Below are positions 45,065-56,206 of a stretch of 64,000 nucleotides of DNA, in pieces. Location of the stretch: NCBI GenBank assembly GCA_022496805.1, contig CM040094.1, forward strand, positions 8,517,501 through 8,581,500. The letters are read 5' to 3'. The stretch's first letter is position 1, and the number at the start of each line of letters is the position of its first letter. A model generated the notes under the pieces. The model ran no database searches. It was not told where the DNA came from and saw only the letters and a list, made by a program, of their open reading frames with translations. The position numbers were made by a program, and so were the translations under genes. The DNA comes from Pohlia nutans (taxonomy: Eukaryota > Streptophyta > Bryopsida > Bryales > Mniaceae).

Positions 45065-45216
45065 GTTTAGGGTTTTCGGAATCATTGAATAACGATACAA
45101 ACACCATATCGTTTGCTGAACTCATATACGCCACGTACAAATACGTCTTTTCTCCACTCTTCATGCGGGTTGTGATATGAATTGGGCACCTTGGGGAGGC
45201 AACCTGCTTCTCACTG
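45065..45216 (-). pseudogene. Exon-like module copy, open, cut by a transposon
   Basis: The minus strand reads YSEKQVASPRCPIHITTRM, SGEKTYLYVAYMSSANDM and VFVSLFNDSE before a stop in CCCTAAA sequence. Its 5' continuation is displaced by the foldback element at 45219-46159 and resumes near 46162. Confidence 0.5.
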
Positions 45217-45218
45217 TA

Positions 45219-46159
45219 CAGTCAGGTAGGAATTGCTTACGAATTCCCACTGCAGGGAATTGTTTTTGAAAACTTTGAACACTCCGTGCGTACTCAAAAA
45301 TGATCCGATTTGGAAACCGCAAAGTGCGTTGGAATCACATCGGCGTGTACTACAATATCGTTACAAATTTATACATGTATTAGTGAAAGTTATACAACAT
45401 GTTAAAACTAATATATACACTATCTATCATTGAATGCTCTCACCGTTTGCTTCAGTTACGGTGTACATTTAGCAAGTATATATGAAATGAGCATTTGAAA
45501 TTGTTCTTGAGATACTTGGCCCTATACTTGTAAGATAATTTGTATCATTCCATTTGTTTTATTTGTACCTTTTCATTTTGTAATGGTATAGGGGCTTTCA
45601 TGGGTTTTAACAAAAGTCCATTTGTCATCATTCCTCCAACTAAATAATCAGTAGTTCATTTTGTGGAACTTGTTTATGAAAGTCTATCAATTGGCTTCTA
45701 TTTTATGCATGATAGAACTATTCAATTCACATTGATGGAGGATGGTGATCGGATACACCGTAGTAGATATCAAGATGATTGGAGACATGCCCATGGAATC
45801 AAAAAGATCATGAAGGAAAAAAAATGAAATGACACAAATCTTTCACGAAGTATGAGCTCAAGTATCTCAAAAACAACTTCAAACACTCATTTCATTTTTT
45901 CTTGCTAAAATGGACACCGTAACTAAAGCAAATGGTGAGAGCACTCAATGGTAGATAGTGTATATATTAGTTTTAACTTGTTCTATAACTTTCACTAATA
46001 CATGTATAAATTTGTAACGATGTTGTAGTACACGCCGATGTGATTCCAACGCACATTGCGGTTTCCAAATCGGATCATTTTTGAGTACGCACGGAGTGTT
46101 CAAAGTTTTCAAAAAAAATTCCGTGCAGTGAGAATTCGTAAGCAATTCCTACCTGACTG
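45219..46159. mobile_element. Long-arm foldback transposon with TA duplication
   Basis: The two ends, starting CAGTCAGGTAGGAATTGCTT, are near-identical inverted repeats of about 310 bp (45219-45530 and 45848-46159) around a loop of about 320 bp. TA flanks at 45217-45218 and 46160-46161. TA targets and CAGT-type ends fit the Tc1/mariner-pogo group. The two near-identical 66-codon open frames come from the mirrored arms. Confidence 0.88.
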
Positions 46160-46797
46160 TACTATCCTGAATCTTCAGTTGAAACTGTGTGTCTCATGAG
46201 CCCTATCCTACGCATACATTTTCCTTTTTGCTTTCACAAACAATCTGTCAATAGGATTGTTCCCGTTTACAAAGTTGTACATGAGTGTACACGCGCGCTT
46301 CAAATTCACTGGACTCTTTCCTCTCATCATTGAAAGCCCTAACTTACTCATCCGATAGTTTACAACTCTATTGCCGAACCAAACTCGCACCAAAATGAAT
46401 CACTGACAATTTTTTTTTTTTTTTTCCAGAAGCGATAATCAGTGTATTCGGGGTTTTAGGGTTTAGGGTTTCTCAATAGAACCATAGGGTTTGCCGGATC
46501 TGTGTTAGCTGCGAGTATAGTTACCTGGTCTTGATCTGTTTTACATGGCAGTGATATGACTTGGGCACATCCGGGGAGCGACCTGCTTCTCTTATAACAG
46601 ACTGGATGATGACATCTCGTGCCTCATGAGCCTACTCAAATTATTTTTATGCATCTGGAAGACTTTACAGGAAGGGAAAACAACAACAACAACAACAACC
46701 AAACAGCTCCATACCGGTAAGCATTCTAATGACAGTGATGTTAAATGCATCTGAGTGGGTCAGTTGTGGGTATATTTCAAGGATTTAAAGTTTTGTA

Positions 46798-47230
46798 AGG
46801 TAGACGACCTGTTTCCAATCACCTTAAGCAATTCAACATACTTTCGGTGGAGTAACGAATAGGCAAATAATTTTGTAGTGTAGGGAAATAGATTTGAAGA
46901 AGGTCACATATTTTTGAACAAATTTTGGGGCAATACTGAATTTACTACGAATTTTCAAAGTGAAGATTCTCTCTAACCCGTTCTCGCAATATAGGCTGAC
47001 CTATTTCCAAGAACTGTAAAACTAGATTTCGATATTGGTGCTACTTCATATCGAGAACACATGATACGGTAACAAGTTTCCATTCTCGGTGCCAACCATT
47101 CCATATTAAGAAGAAGCATGTTTCCGTCACCGTTAAAAAATGAACTTGAAAATAATGCACGCTGATTCACGAAAATAGGTCGCCCTATACTGCGTGATTG
47201 GGGGCCTGATCGGAAACAGGGCGTCTACCT
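46798..47230. mobile_element. TIR element with TA duplication inserted in a module copy
   Basis: The ends AGGTAGACGACCTGTTTCC and, reversed, AGGTAGACGCCCTGTTTCC are flanked by TA (46796-46797 and 47231-47232). The paralogous copy near 44225-44236 reads TTTTGTATATTGATAG, the exact empty site. Subterminal motifs CGCAATATAGGCTGACC and, reversed, CGCAGTATAGGGCGACC form a second inverted pair. Confidence 0.9.
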
Positions 47231-47975
47231 TATATTGATAGAAAGCTTTAGAATGTACGGTAGGTTTCGTCACTGAATAATTATGATGGAAACACCATAT
47301 CGTTTGGTGCACTAATATTTACTGCGTATAAAAGAGTCTTTTCATCGTGTTCATTCTGGTCTGTGATATGAATTGGGCACCTCAGAAGGGCGACCTGCTC
47401 CTCACCACACTGGCCAGTCTGGTGATAACTAGCCCGTTTTCCTGTTTTGCTTTCACAAACGTGAGAATATTGAAGCACATGGTCTGGTTAGGGTCTGGTT
47501 TTAGACACAAGAGTGTACCAAAAAGAGTGTCTCAAGCTCACCGTAAACTTGTTTTGAGTTCAAAAAGATTGTAGAACTAAGTTAGTCTATGGTGAATTGG
47601 AGAAAAATTTAAAGCAAGGCCTCACACTCATGACCTCCCCAATGTTAGGAGAGAGTTCCCACCAAGCCAAAGGGACTATTCATGAAGGGACTATTCGTGA
47701 ACAATGCTTGTCAAATCTGTTATTATTGGAACGGAAACTCACTTTACATGTTGAAAATCACAAGGTTTGTTGTCAAATAACTCTAGTATCAATCAAGACT
47801 TTTGATGATCTGTAGTAAGTAGCACATATTCATCCAAATAAAGGAAGTGTGTTATAAGTCATAACCTACTCCATGAATTGTGGAGGAGATGTGTCAATAC
47901 ATGAGTGACTACACACTCACAAGTTAGAATTTATAACTCTTGCCTTCCTCTTTGAAGATAGATAGATACCGTACT

Positions 47976-48235
47976 AGGAAGGCAGGGTTGGCAGAAAATA
48001 ATTCCCCAAAAAATGCCGAAAAAAAAAAAAAAAATTCAAGCATTTTGTCGAAATCAACAAAAATGAAGTCAACAAAAATTGTTGTCAAAAAACAAAAGAA
48101 AACGCTTAGCCGCTAGTAAAATTCAATGTTAGTTATTAATAGCCAAATTTTTAATAATTATTTTTGAAAGTGTCGACCCCTACTTTTTGAACTTTTATTA
48201 ATTATTCGACACAAAAGTGCCGACCCTGCCTTCCT
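47976..48235. mobile_element. TIR element inside a SINE-tail-like sequence
   Basis: The terminal repeats AGGAAGGCAGGGTTGGCA and TGCCGACCCTGCCTTCCT match at 17 of 18 positions. It interrupts sequence related to the SINE tail (GATAGATAGA on the left, GGGCCGGCGTGAAT on the right). It is non-coding and A-rich. Confidence 0.7.
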
Positions 48236-48848
48236 GCTACAGTAGATGGAAACACCAGTCCTTTGTAAGGGCCGGCGTGAATAGAGTGTCTGTTCGTTTT
48301 GCCAGTGGGCCAATGTCCACTTCCTCTTTGAGCTACTAATTCACTCTATATAAGTGTTGTAGGATTAGCTTTCTTCCTATATTAGTTCCAAAAATACCAA
48401 TTCTTAGTCATAGGTTATGTCCCATAACCACCGTTTCTTCTTTCCAACAATTTTGTGTCCGCTCGTTGATTCTGTTTTTAAAGAATTGGTCAATGAAGTA
48501 GCCTGTATGAGCCATGCACTTCGATGCCATCAAAGCCCGCTACTAGAACAATATGTTGAATTCAGAAACGACTTTACAAAATTTACTAATTATAATGTTT
48601 CAGATTTCACAAATAACTAGAGACATTCAAATAATTTTGTTTGCCTTTCGGATATTGGTTTACAAATTATTCATATTGAAAGAAGTCATTATATATTAGC
48701 AACAAGGAAGAACAACAAATTATGTTGACCGAGGTGAATCAGTCTCCAAAAACAAAACACTAGGCGATTGTACTAGGGAATGACCAAATTGCGGTTTCTC
48801 AAGAGAAATCTCAAGAGAAGAACCATACAATTTACCAGATCTATATAA

Positions 48849-50047
48849 CCCTTAAAGGACACAGAGGTGAATTGGGGGTAGTGCAAAAGAATCTAAGACA
48901 TGTTTTCTAATTGCCCACCCCTTTTCAAAACAATGGATGGGAAACCCACCCATTTTTTTAATGCATGCAAAGCCCAAAAAAAATTGCAAATAGAAAGCAA
49001 TGCAAAGTAGCCCCTACCACTCATGTCAATTTTTTTGATATATTATATTATATTATTTTTTTGAGTTCATACCAACCAGCCAATGAGCATGATCTGCATG
49101 ATCTGCAATGACTCATAAGTGACCAGTGACCAACCAATGATTGGGCTATAAATCCAACTGAAGCCGATTTGCTCCAATCGTGGCTGAACAACATGCCACC
49201 ATCTGCCCGAACTCCCCTACACACACTCCCTCGCACACTCGGTCATTTCTCCATGAATCCACAATTTACTAGAACTAGCGCAACGTGAGAATCTAGCCTC
49301 ACAAAGCCAAACACTTTCCAAAGTACTAACCCTTTCTTTTTTGGTTCACAATATCTAAAAATTTTCATGTTATTCCCTCAAAACTAAACCCCTTGGGCTT
49401 ACCATGTCCTTTAACCCCTAAACGTCCTCACCTATGTCTAGTTTAGGCAGTTTTGCAAAGATGCATTATAAAACGCAATTAATATGAATATTTAGAACTT
49501 GATGTATAAATAAAAGTTATACATTTTTAATTTTAGATTCTATCTATACGGTTAGATCAATGATTGCTATCACTAATCTTTTTTTATAAATTTTGAAACA
49601 TAAAATAAATAATTATTTTGTAATTCAATTACGAATAAGATATTGACAATATGTGGATGAAATTTGTTGTGATGGGTTATAGTGTAGTACTTTAGGTGTA
49701 GTGATTTTTGGAGATTTTTTGGATGCTTGATTTTAATAGTTTTTTTTTTCAAGAACACTTTTAAACCAAAATCTTCAAGATTTTCGGTGAAACACTACAA
49801 CACAAAATGAGGCATAATTTTTTCAAAAATTATTTACTTTTCGATCGAATCACACATACATGAAGCTAACTTCCCAGTAAAAAAATCACACTACAAAAAG
49901 TGCATGACGGATGAGAAAATACGGATGAAATGTGTACATCAGGCCAAAAACGCCTGCTTGGGCAGTTAGGGGTTAAGAGTTACCAACCAATACACTTGTC
50001 TCTTCTGAGACCCCATCATGGGCATATCTTACCATGTCCTTTAAGGG
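48849..50047. mobile_element. TTAA-type element containing a second TTAA element
   Basis: Both ends carry the 13-bp repeat CCCTTAAAGGACA, next to ATAA on the left and TTAA on the right. The right end region is duplicated (about 49390-49414 plus 49973-50025, and again 50026-50090). The first duplicate was hit by the element at 49415-49972. Confidence 0.6.
49415..49972. mobile_element. TTAA-flanked MITE, nested
   Basis: The ends are CCCCTAAACGTCC and, reversed, CCCCTAACTGCCC, with TTAA at 49411-49414 and 49973-49976. The neighbouring duplicate (CATGTCCTTTAAGGGTTA near 50033) shows the related uninterrupted target. It is non-coding and AT-rich. Confidence 0.75.
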
Positions 50048-50450
50048 TTAACAACCAATACATTTGCCTCTTCAGAGACCCCATCACGGGCAGTGATATG
50101 ACTAGGGCACGTCAGAGCAGCGACCTGCTTCTTGAACATCTGATTGAGAGAATTGAGATGTTGTCTCATGAACCCTACTCAAATTCGTTTTTATATGCAA
50201 CTGGGAAAACTGCATTTAACAGAGAAGGACACCCAAGTCTACGGAATATTTCAGGGTTTTGGTTTCATAATTTGATAGAAAGCTTGAGAATTTTCGTAGG
50301 TTTCCTCACTAATAATTATGATAGAAACACCATAAAGTTTGGTGCACTAATATTTACTACGTATATTCAAAGGCCGTCAAGTTCAAAGGTTGGCCTCTCA
50401 AGAATGAACCATGGCCCTAGTGAAGTTTTGTTCACAGCTTCTCGCCTATA

Positions 50451-50989
50451 GTGTAAATTAAAGAGGGCCTCACTATGTTGACAATATTTGGTGCGCAAAT
50501 ATCAAACTCCACAGTATAAGATGTAGTACTCGCGGACGTACTTTCTTGGGGAGGTCACTCTTTGAATATTTTGCGTATCATGTGTGAAAAAAGGGTATTT
50601 AAAAGTACCCTTCAAAATAAATGTAATTCTCACTATAATTAGTAATCATTTAATAATATCATCATAATTATTCTCGTAATCAATTTTAAGCATTCTATAT
50701 TAATGTAATTCATTTATAAAAATTACCTTTCAACATTTATTTGGACCCTATATTTTTTTGCACGTCATTTGTAATTTTTTGAAAGTAAACTCCCCAAACG
50801 TACTTTATCATCCAAAAATAGTTTTGGTGAGGGAAAAATGGGTATTGTTGAGCGTGCTCTCATACAATTCCAAATGTCTTCCCTCAATCATGTAATTCCA
50901 AGAAAAAATTATTGAATCTGTAAAATTCAATCCAAGCAGTAGGGGTTTGGAACCCTACTGTTATAAAATGTCACGATATTATTAATATG
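50451..50989. other. Intergenic, no gene seen
   Basis: AT-rich sequence after the last module copy. I see no repeat structure or coding potential in it. Confidence 0.5.
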
Positions 50990-51622
50990 GCACTACACTA
51001 AATAGTATATTTAGTGTGAGGCACTGTAATTGCGAACATGACTCTAAATATCAAAAAACCTACTTTTGTAAGAACACTAAATGTGAATTCTCACACTATT
51101 TATGAAGAATAGTAACATTTTGACATTGTGATCTTTTGAGTTATGGATATTTAGTGTGAGTAAGGAATGAAACTTGAGATGAAAGTTTAGATGGAAAAAC
51201 TGAAATTTTAGAAATGGAATGAATCAAATTGGATGATAACTGAAAATGAATCAAATTGGATGATAACCGCCAACACTAATTACCCACAAATTGACAATTA
51301 GTGTTACACAAGTAGTAGGGGTAAGCTCATTATTCATCACCTCACACTAAATATACTCCCTCCGTCCCAAAGTTATTGTCATGTTTGAAAGTCATGTTTG
51401 AAAGTGTTTTTTTAAGTAGATCATATCGTAAGAAACATGAATAAAAAAGGCTCCAAATTATGTCACTAGAATGATTGAAGAACATTGCATGTGTTCATTG
51501 CAACCTAAATAAAATTAGCCACAAGGAAGTCTTTTTTTTGACCTACTTAAAAAAGCACTTTCAAACATGACTTTCAAACATGACAATAACTTTGGGACGG
51601 AGGGAGTACTATTTAGTGTAGC
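50990..51622. mobile_element. TIR element interrupted by a Stowaway-like MITE
   Basis: The left end CACTACACTAAATAGTATAT, continuing TTAGTGTGAG, is mirrored at the right end as CTCACACTAAATATA plus CTATTTAGTGTAG. The two right-hand halves are separated by the element at 51356-51606. The motif TTTAGTGTGAG also occurs internally near 51150. Confidence 0.75.
51356..51606. mobile_element. Stowaway-like MITE, copy 1
   Basis: The ends CTCCCTCCGTCCCAAAG and CTTTGGGACGGAGGGAG are perfect inverted repeats flanked by TA (51354-51355 and 51607-51608). The ends match the well-known Stowaway consensus of grasses. The interior is largely palindromic and non-coding. Confidence 0.92.
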
Positions 51623-53640
51623 TGTCTTGGAGAAAAGGTTTAGTATGATATTTCAAGCAACCGCCTCCTCAGTATAGAATACTAACTGAGTTTAGGCTCA
51701 CCGATACAGCTAGTGGTTATCAGATTGAAAGCGGATTGACTGGGGCGTTGTTAAGGACTATTGGGCGCATGCATATATCGGTTTCAGCGCTAACTTAGCT
51801 CATGCAGCGCCTGCCGAGGCACCTGCCTGCCCTGCCGGGGTCATTGCAAAGGCAAGGCGCGGCACCACAAGGCATATATTAAGGCCGTATTTGTTAAACT
51901 AAGACAAAATGGACGTTTTGAGACTTTAGCCCTATAATTTGAGACTTTAGTTCTGTAATTTGAGACTTCTATTCTAATAAATCAAAAGTTTGTGAACATA
52001 TTAACCTTTATAAAATCAAAGGTTTGTGAGAGAATTAACGTATTGAAGTCTCAATTTACCAAAAAAAATCAGTATCAAACACTAATTATCATCTAAATGT
52101 AAAATAAAAAATTATATGAGACTACAGATTGTCTCAGTTTAACGAATATGGTCATGTATATAGCAAGTGCAGGAATCGATTGATTCCCTGGCTTGAATTG
52201 GCTGCCACTCGGCTCTTCTATCAAGACTCAGTTCTCATGGAGTCTGTATATATTCTTGCCTTGCACCATTCAGTCTTAGTCATCCACACGTACCCACTGC
52301 GTGCACTAGTAGCGAAGACGTGAGTCGCTTCTCACTCACAACAGTATCAGAGTCACTGTACACACTTGTTCTACTTGACGAATGAATTATATGGCTCAGC
52401 AAGTCTGGAGCGCCTGGCCAGTGAGTGCAGTGAGTGCGAAGTGATGCTGATTGACTTACTTAGCAAGCGAAGCCTTCTCCTTGTAGTGCTGCCTGCCTGC
52501 ACTCGATCTCCTCGATCCCAGGCAGGCAGGCTCTTTACTAGTTCGCTGTCACAGGGCACCTTTGGCACGTTCCAAGATGGGAAAGCCAAGGGTTTCCTAG
52601 GACAGGAAACAAAGAGTCACAGGTCATGTGGGAATGTCCCAAGTGGGAAAAATTAAGCGTTTCCCGCATGACCATGAGGTCGAAGCTGCTTCAAGGTCGA
52701 ATTTCCCACATGCCACTGTTCATGCACAAAGGAAACACCAAATTTTCCCACCAGGCTCAAGCGGGAACCTGCCAAAGGCGCCCTGTGTGTCAGACGATCG
52801 AGGCAGTGCTGCGATCATCTCGGAGGAGGAGGAACACCAGCGCAGGATCCGAAACCAGGTCGATCGGCTCTTCATTTCCTCTCTTCTCTTCATTCACCAG
52901 GGTCTCATATGTGATTCCCTGTGTGATTTCCCTGTGAGTCTCACTTTTCCCACTGAGTCTTAAAGCTGCTTGTTCACCAGTTTAATGTTTACTCACCTGC
53001 TTGTAAAAGGAAAGTTTAACAAGTGTCAACTCTTGAGGCTCACTGGGAAAAGTGAGACTAAAAGGGAAACGCACACAGGGAAACCATTATGAGCTTCCTG
53101 TGATTTTCTTTCTTTTCTGTGACCGTGCGTTACGTTGCCTTCCTCCAACACCCACGTTACGTTGCACGTACCGATCGACATCGAGCCACCTTAATTCACG
53201 GTTGGTCTGACTTCTGTTAGTACGTACGTGTCTGTATTGTTGACATGAATTAATGATTCTCAATCGAATAGCTAGTAGCTCTTAGAGTCTGAATTTTCTG
53301 TAATTATTACTCAGTCGATCTGACGACTGTCACGGTCGTCGTACATGAAGCTATATATTTGAGGAATTTTACTGTAAGTAAGTAATCATGTTCTTGATCT
53401 GCGCCATGCCAGGGACCAATTATACTATTATTCACATGCATGTTGCGACGATTGATCCACTTCTCCTGATCTACTTTCGCCCACCGACTGACCGTCGATC
53501 TGACCTGCATGTTGTTAAGTTGCCGAATCGATTGGCACATCTGCATGTCTGTCGAGTGACTGATCTTAGCCGGCCGGGCTTTCGATTTCAGGTACCACAC
53601 TTGCACTGCCAGTGACTGACAGACATCTCCATAGAACTTA
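51623..53640. other. Non-coding stretch of mixed composition
   Basis: No gene was recognised. The part at 52130-53600 is less AT-rich than its surroundings and has several small open frames, but none shows a family motif. Short direct repeats occur, such as TTTGAGACTT three times near 51918-51970 and CAGGCAGG near 52519-52531. It could hold an unannotated non-coding transcript or a decayed gene. Confidence 0.4.
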
Positions 53641-53877
53641 CTCCCTCCGTCCCAAAGTTATTGTCATGTTTGAAAGTCATGTTTGAAAGTGCTTTTATAA
53701 GCAGGTAAAAAAAAAGACTTCCTTGTGGCTAATTTTATTTAGGTTGCAATGAACACATGCAATGTTCTTCAATCATACTAGTGACATAATTTGGAACCTT
53801 TTATATTCATGTTTCTTACAATATGATCTACTTAAAAAAAACACTTTCAAACATGACAATAACTTTGGGACGGAGAG
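53641..53877. mobile_element. Stowaway-like MITE, copy 2
   Basis: The left end is CTCCCTCCGTCCCAAAG and the right end is CTTTGGGACGGAGAG, with three bases lost. TA lies on both sides (53639-53640 and 53878-53879). It is homologous to 51356-51606 and 58485-58735. Confidence 0.9.
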
Positions 53878-53879
53878 TA

Positions 53880-55429
53880 CTTTATATCATAGGATCAAAG
53901 TCGTTGGTATTCATCATGCCGAGTGGTCCGCTAACAGACAGTAGGTTCTGCAGTATTTTCATATAGCTCATTTCTCCTCTCACTGTGGCCTTTCTTCGTC
54001 CACAACATTTTGTTCAAATAGATCCAATCTTTCTTACTTCATCTGTCATGAGCTTCTAATGACTAATCGTTGCTTTCTTTGTTTTTACAGTTTTTTTGTT
54101 TGCAGATGATACATAATTACATATTAAGCATTGATACCTTTGGATTGTCCAATTCTGTAAAGAATATGTTCTAGCTTTATGAGATGGGTAAGTTCAAGCT
54201 TCAAGCATCACAATGTGGTAAAGTCAAGTGTTACCATGCCGATTATTTCAATCTATTATATTAAGTCTATACTCACAATACCATGTCACTAGTACATGAG
54301 TACCTTACTTGACATGCGTCACGATACCATGTCACAAAACCATCCACATTTTACATCCATACGTTTCATCGAATTTTTCATCGTATTCTCAAATTGTTCT
54401 CCATAGTTCCCATGATGTTCCCAAAAGCTTCCCATCACATTCCCTAGTGTTCTTCTCATGTTCCTGTCGTGTTCCCACGCGTGTTCCCAAGTTCTCTTTA
54501 TGTTTCCAAAGTTCTCATGTTCCTTCTGTGTTCTCAATTTATTCCCACATTCTCAATGCAATGTTGTTGCATTGCAACAAGATGTTTGCTAGTATTAATA
54601 CAAACAATGAGGCACGTAACACAATCTTCAGCACATTGTGCTTGTTTGAAGCTCGACATTACTACATCTTCAAAACTGGAGCTTATTCTTTTCAGAAATG
54701 GGATCATCCAAAAATCAAAATTTGCTACATTGACCAAGCATCAAGATAACTCTTTTGACTTCCAGTTGCATGAATGACTTGCGTGGTTACCAAGAGGTTG
54801 AGAGGAGATTCGCTAAATGCAAGACGATCAACAATTGGTATTTTTCAGAAATTCCAACTAAGGTAGGTGGCTCAAAAACTGCTCAAATTTCAGATTTGGC
54901 AGGTTCATTGGAGAGTTATTAAGGGAATCAATCTTGAAAGATGTGCAAAGTATTAAAGAAATTGGACTAATTGGAATAATTAATTTTGAATTAATATTGA
55001 ATTAGTTATGAATTTTGGAAGGCGAACTCATAGGTGTACCCAAAACCACTCACCCTAAAATGTACACCATGATTACATAGAAATTTGAGGTTGGAAGCTA
55101 TAATGTACCTCCTGCTTGGATAGGTCTAGTGAGTAGTTTAAGGTGCTATGCGGAAATTGGTACACCTACTTTAGAGTTGGTAGATGTCGTCCAAGGTACT
55201 TGCAATGCACAGCAGTTCAGTTCAATGTGCAGAAATAATTCAGAGTAGCTTGGGAGAGCGAAAAAAGGCTAATTTCAGTGAAAATCGGCAGTTGTACGAC
55301 TGACTAAAGCCTTTGTCAAATCTTTTCAACAATTACAAGTGAGTTCTAATTTTTAGTTAGGAACTTAAACGTCACTGCAATGATTTTACAGCAGGCTCTG
55401 AAACACGCCATGCATTTACATTCAGTATA
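53880..55429. other. Intergenic, TTCCCAT-rich low-complexity patch
   Basis: No gene was recognised. At about 54405-54560 the plus strand is a degenerate repeat of GTTCCCA/CATGTTC-like words, which creates open frames without family features. Confidence 0.45.
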
Positions 55430-55649
55430 AGGTAGGAGCACCCAATTCCGACATAGTACCCAAAACCGATAATTTCTACACATGGCTTTCATTTTAGAAC
55501 GCACATCTAGGTAGACCATAGATGGCTTATTGTTTTGGTCAACAAACAATAAAGGCTCGATGACATATTTAGCTTTGCGTTCTAAAATGAAAGCCATGTG
55601 TAGAAATTATCGGCATTAGGTACCTGGTCGGTTTTAGGTGCCTCGACCT
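55430..55649. mobile_element. Foldback MITE with TA duplication
   Basis: The ends AGGTAGGAGCACC and, reversed, AGGTCGAGGCACC are flanked by TA. The arms contain a long perfect repeat through GATAATTTCTACACATGGCT and TTCATTTTAGAACGCA. The AGGTMG start and TA target recall the element at 46798-47230. Confidence 0.8.
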
Positions 55650-56206
55650 TACATATAACGATGAGTTCATGACCCTGAATGCATGCCAGCTGTAGTCAAA
55701 TGAAGTCAATATGCAAGGAATGATGTTTCAGAATGAGGGAGTATTTTCTTCACAATTTCGTCATTAGATCATTGATATTCTGTGGAAGAGAACGCACAAT
55801 TGACCTCAGGACACAACAAGTTTCGAACAATTGGACTAGACTATTACCGCTTTTTTAGGCTAATGGTGCAATGAATGTGTACACTACATAACAATTCAAA
55901 TGAATCAAAAATTCACAAATTCTATTCTCTAAAGAACATTGAAAGCTCTCTCATCTGAAACAATGAAAAAGAAATTTGGACCAAAAATCAATCAGTGACA
56001 AATATCAGGAGATAGAAACTAGCACAAAAACCCAATTGGACTCAACCCCTTCGGTTGATGATTGTCCTGGTTGAGTGGCAAAGGGCCATAACATTAACTG
56101 CACGGGAATCAATAAGAAAGTGGACAAGTGAAAAGTGAACAATTTTCAACTTAAAATTAATGTTGTACAAGATTTATGAAAACTAATAAAACAGAGTTGT
56201 GTTTTT
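55650..56206. other. Downstream flank of AUG3, no gene seen
   Basis: AT-rich sequence that probably includes the AUG3 3' untranslated region and terminator on the minus strand. I could not identify a precise polyadenylation signal. Confidence 0.4.

Larger units (their letters stand above)
38977..50360 (-). repeat. Array of at least ten exon-like module copies, nested with other repeats
   Basis: The same blocks recur in one orientation. A short minus-strand coding-like module (pattern E-K/E-Q-V/A-A, then C-P-I/S-H-I-T, then LYVA..SANDMVF) occurs near 38977-39130, 40511-40696, 40866-41190, 43567-43640, 43905-44060, 44260-44430, 45065-45216, 46450-46640, 47266-47480 and 50090-50360. A separate block (39690-40085, 41600-41890, 44590-44815, 47540-47945) and another (42005-42420, 48480-48800) lie between them. 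The order suggests repeated duplication of a unit of about 3 kb, later broken by transposons. I cannot name the parent gene. Confidence 0.7.

Noticed and set aside
45233..46145. Two near-identical 66-codon open frames as a gene pair
   Set aside because: They are the two arms of the foldback element at 45219-46159. The similarity is structural and does not indicate two genes.
40320..46470. TTTAGGG-like runs as interstitial telomere
   Set aside because: The runs are only two or three imperfect units and recur at the same place in each module copy, so they belong to the repeat and are not telomeric arrays.
52129..52963. Possible gene in the less AT-rich stretch at 52-53 kb
   Set aside because: Several short frames overlap on both strands and none has conserved motifs or convincing exon structure.
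54309..54777. Two overlapping open frames of about 100-146 codons
   Set aside because: They cover a degenerate TTCCCA/CATGTTC repeat, have Phe/Ser/His-rich composition and show no splice or family support.
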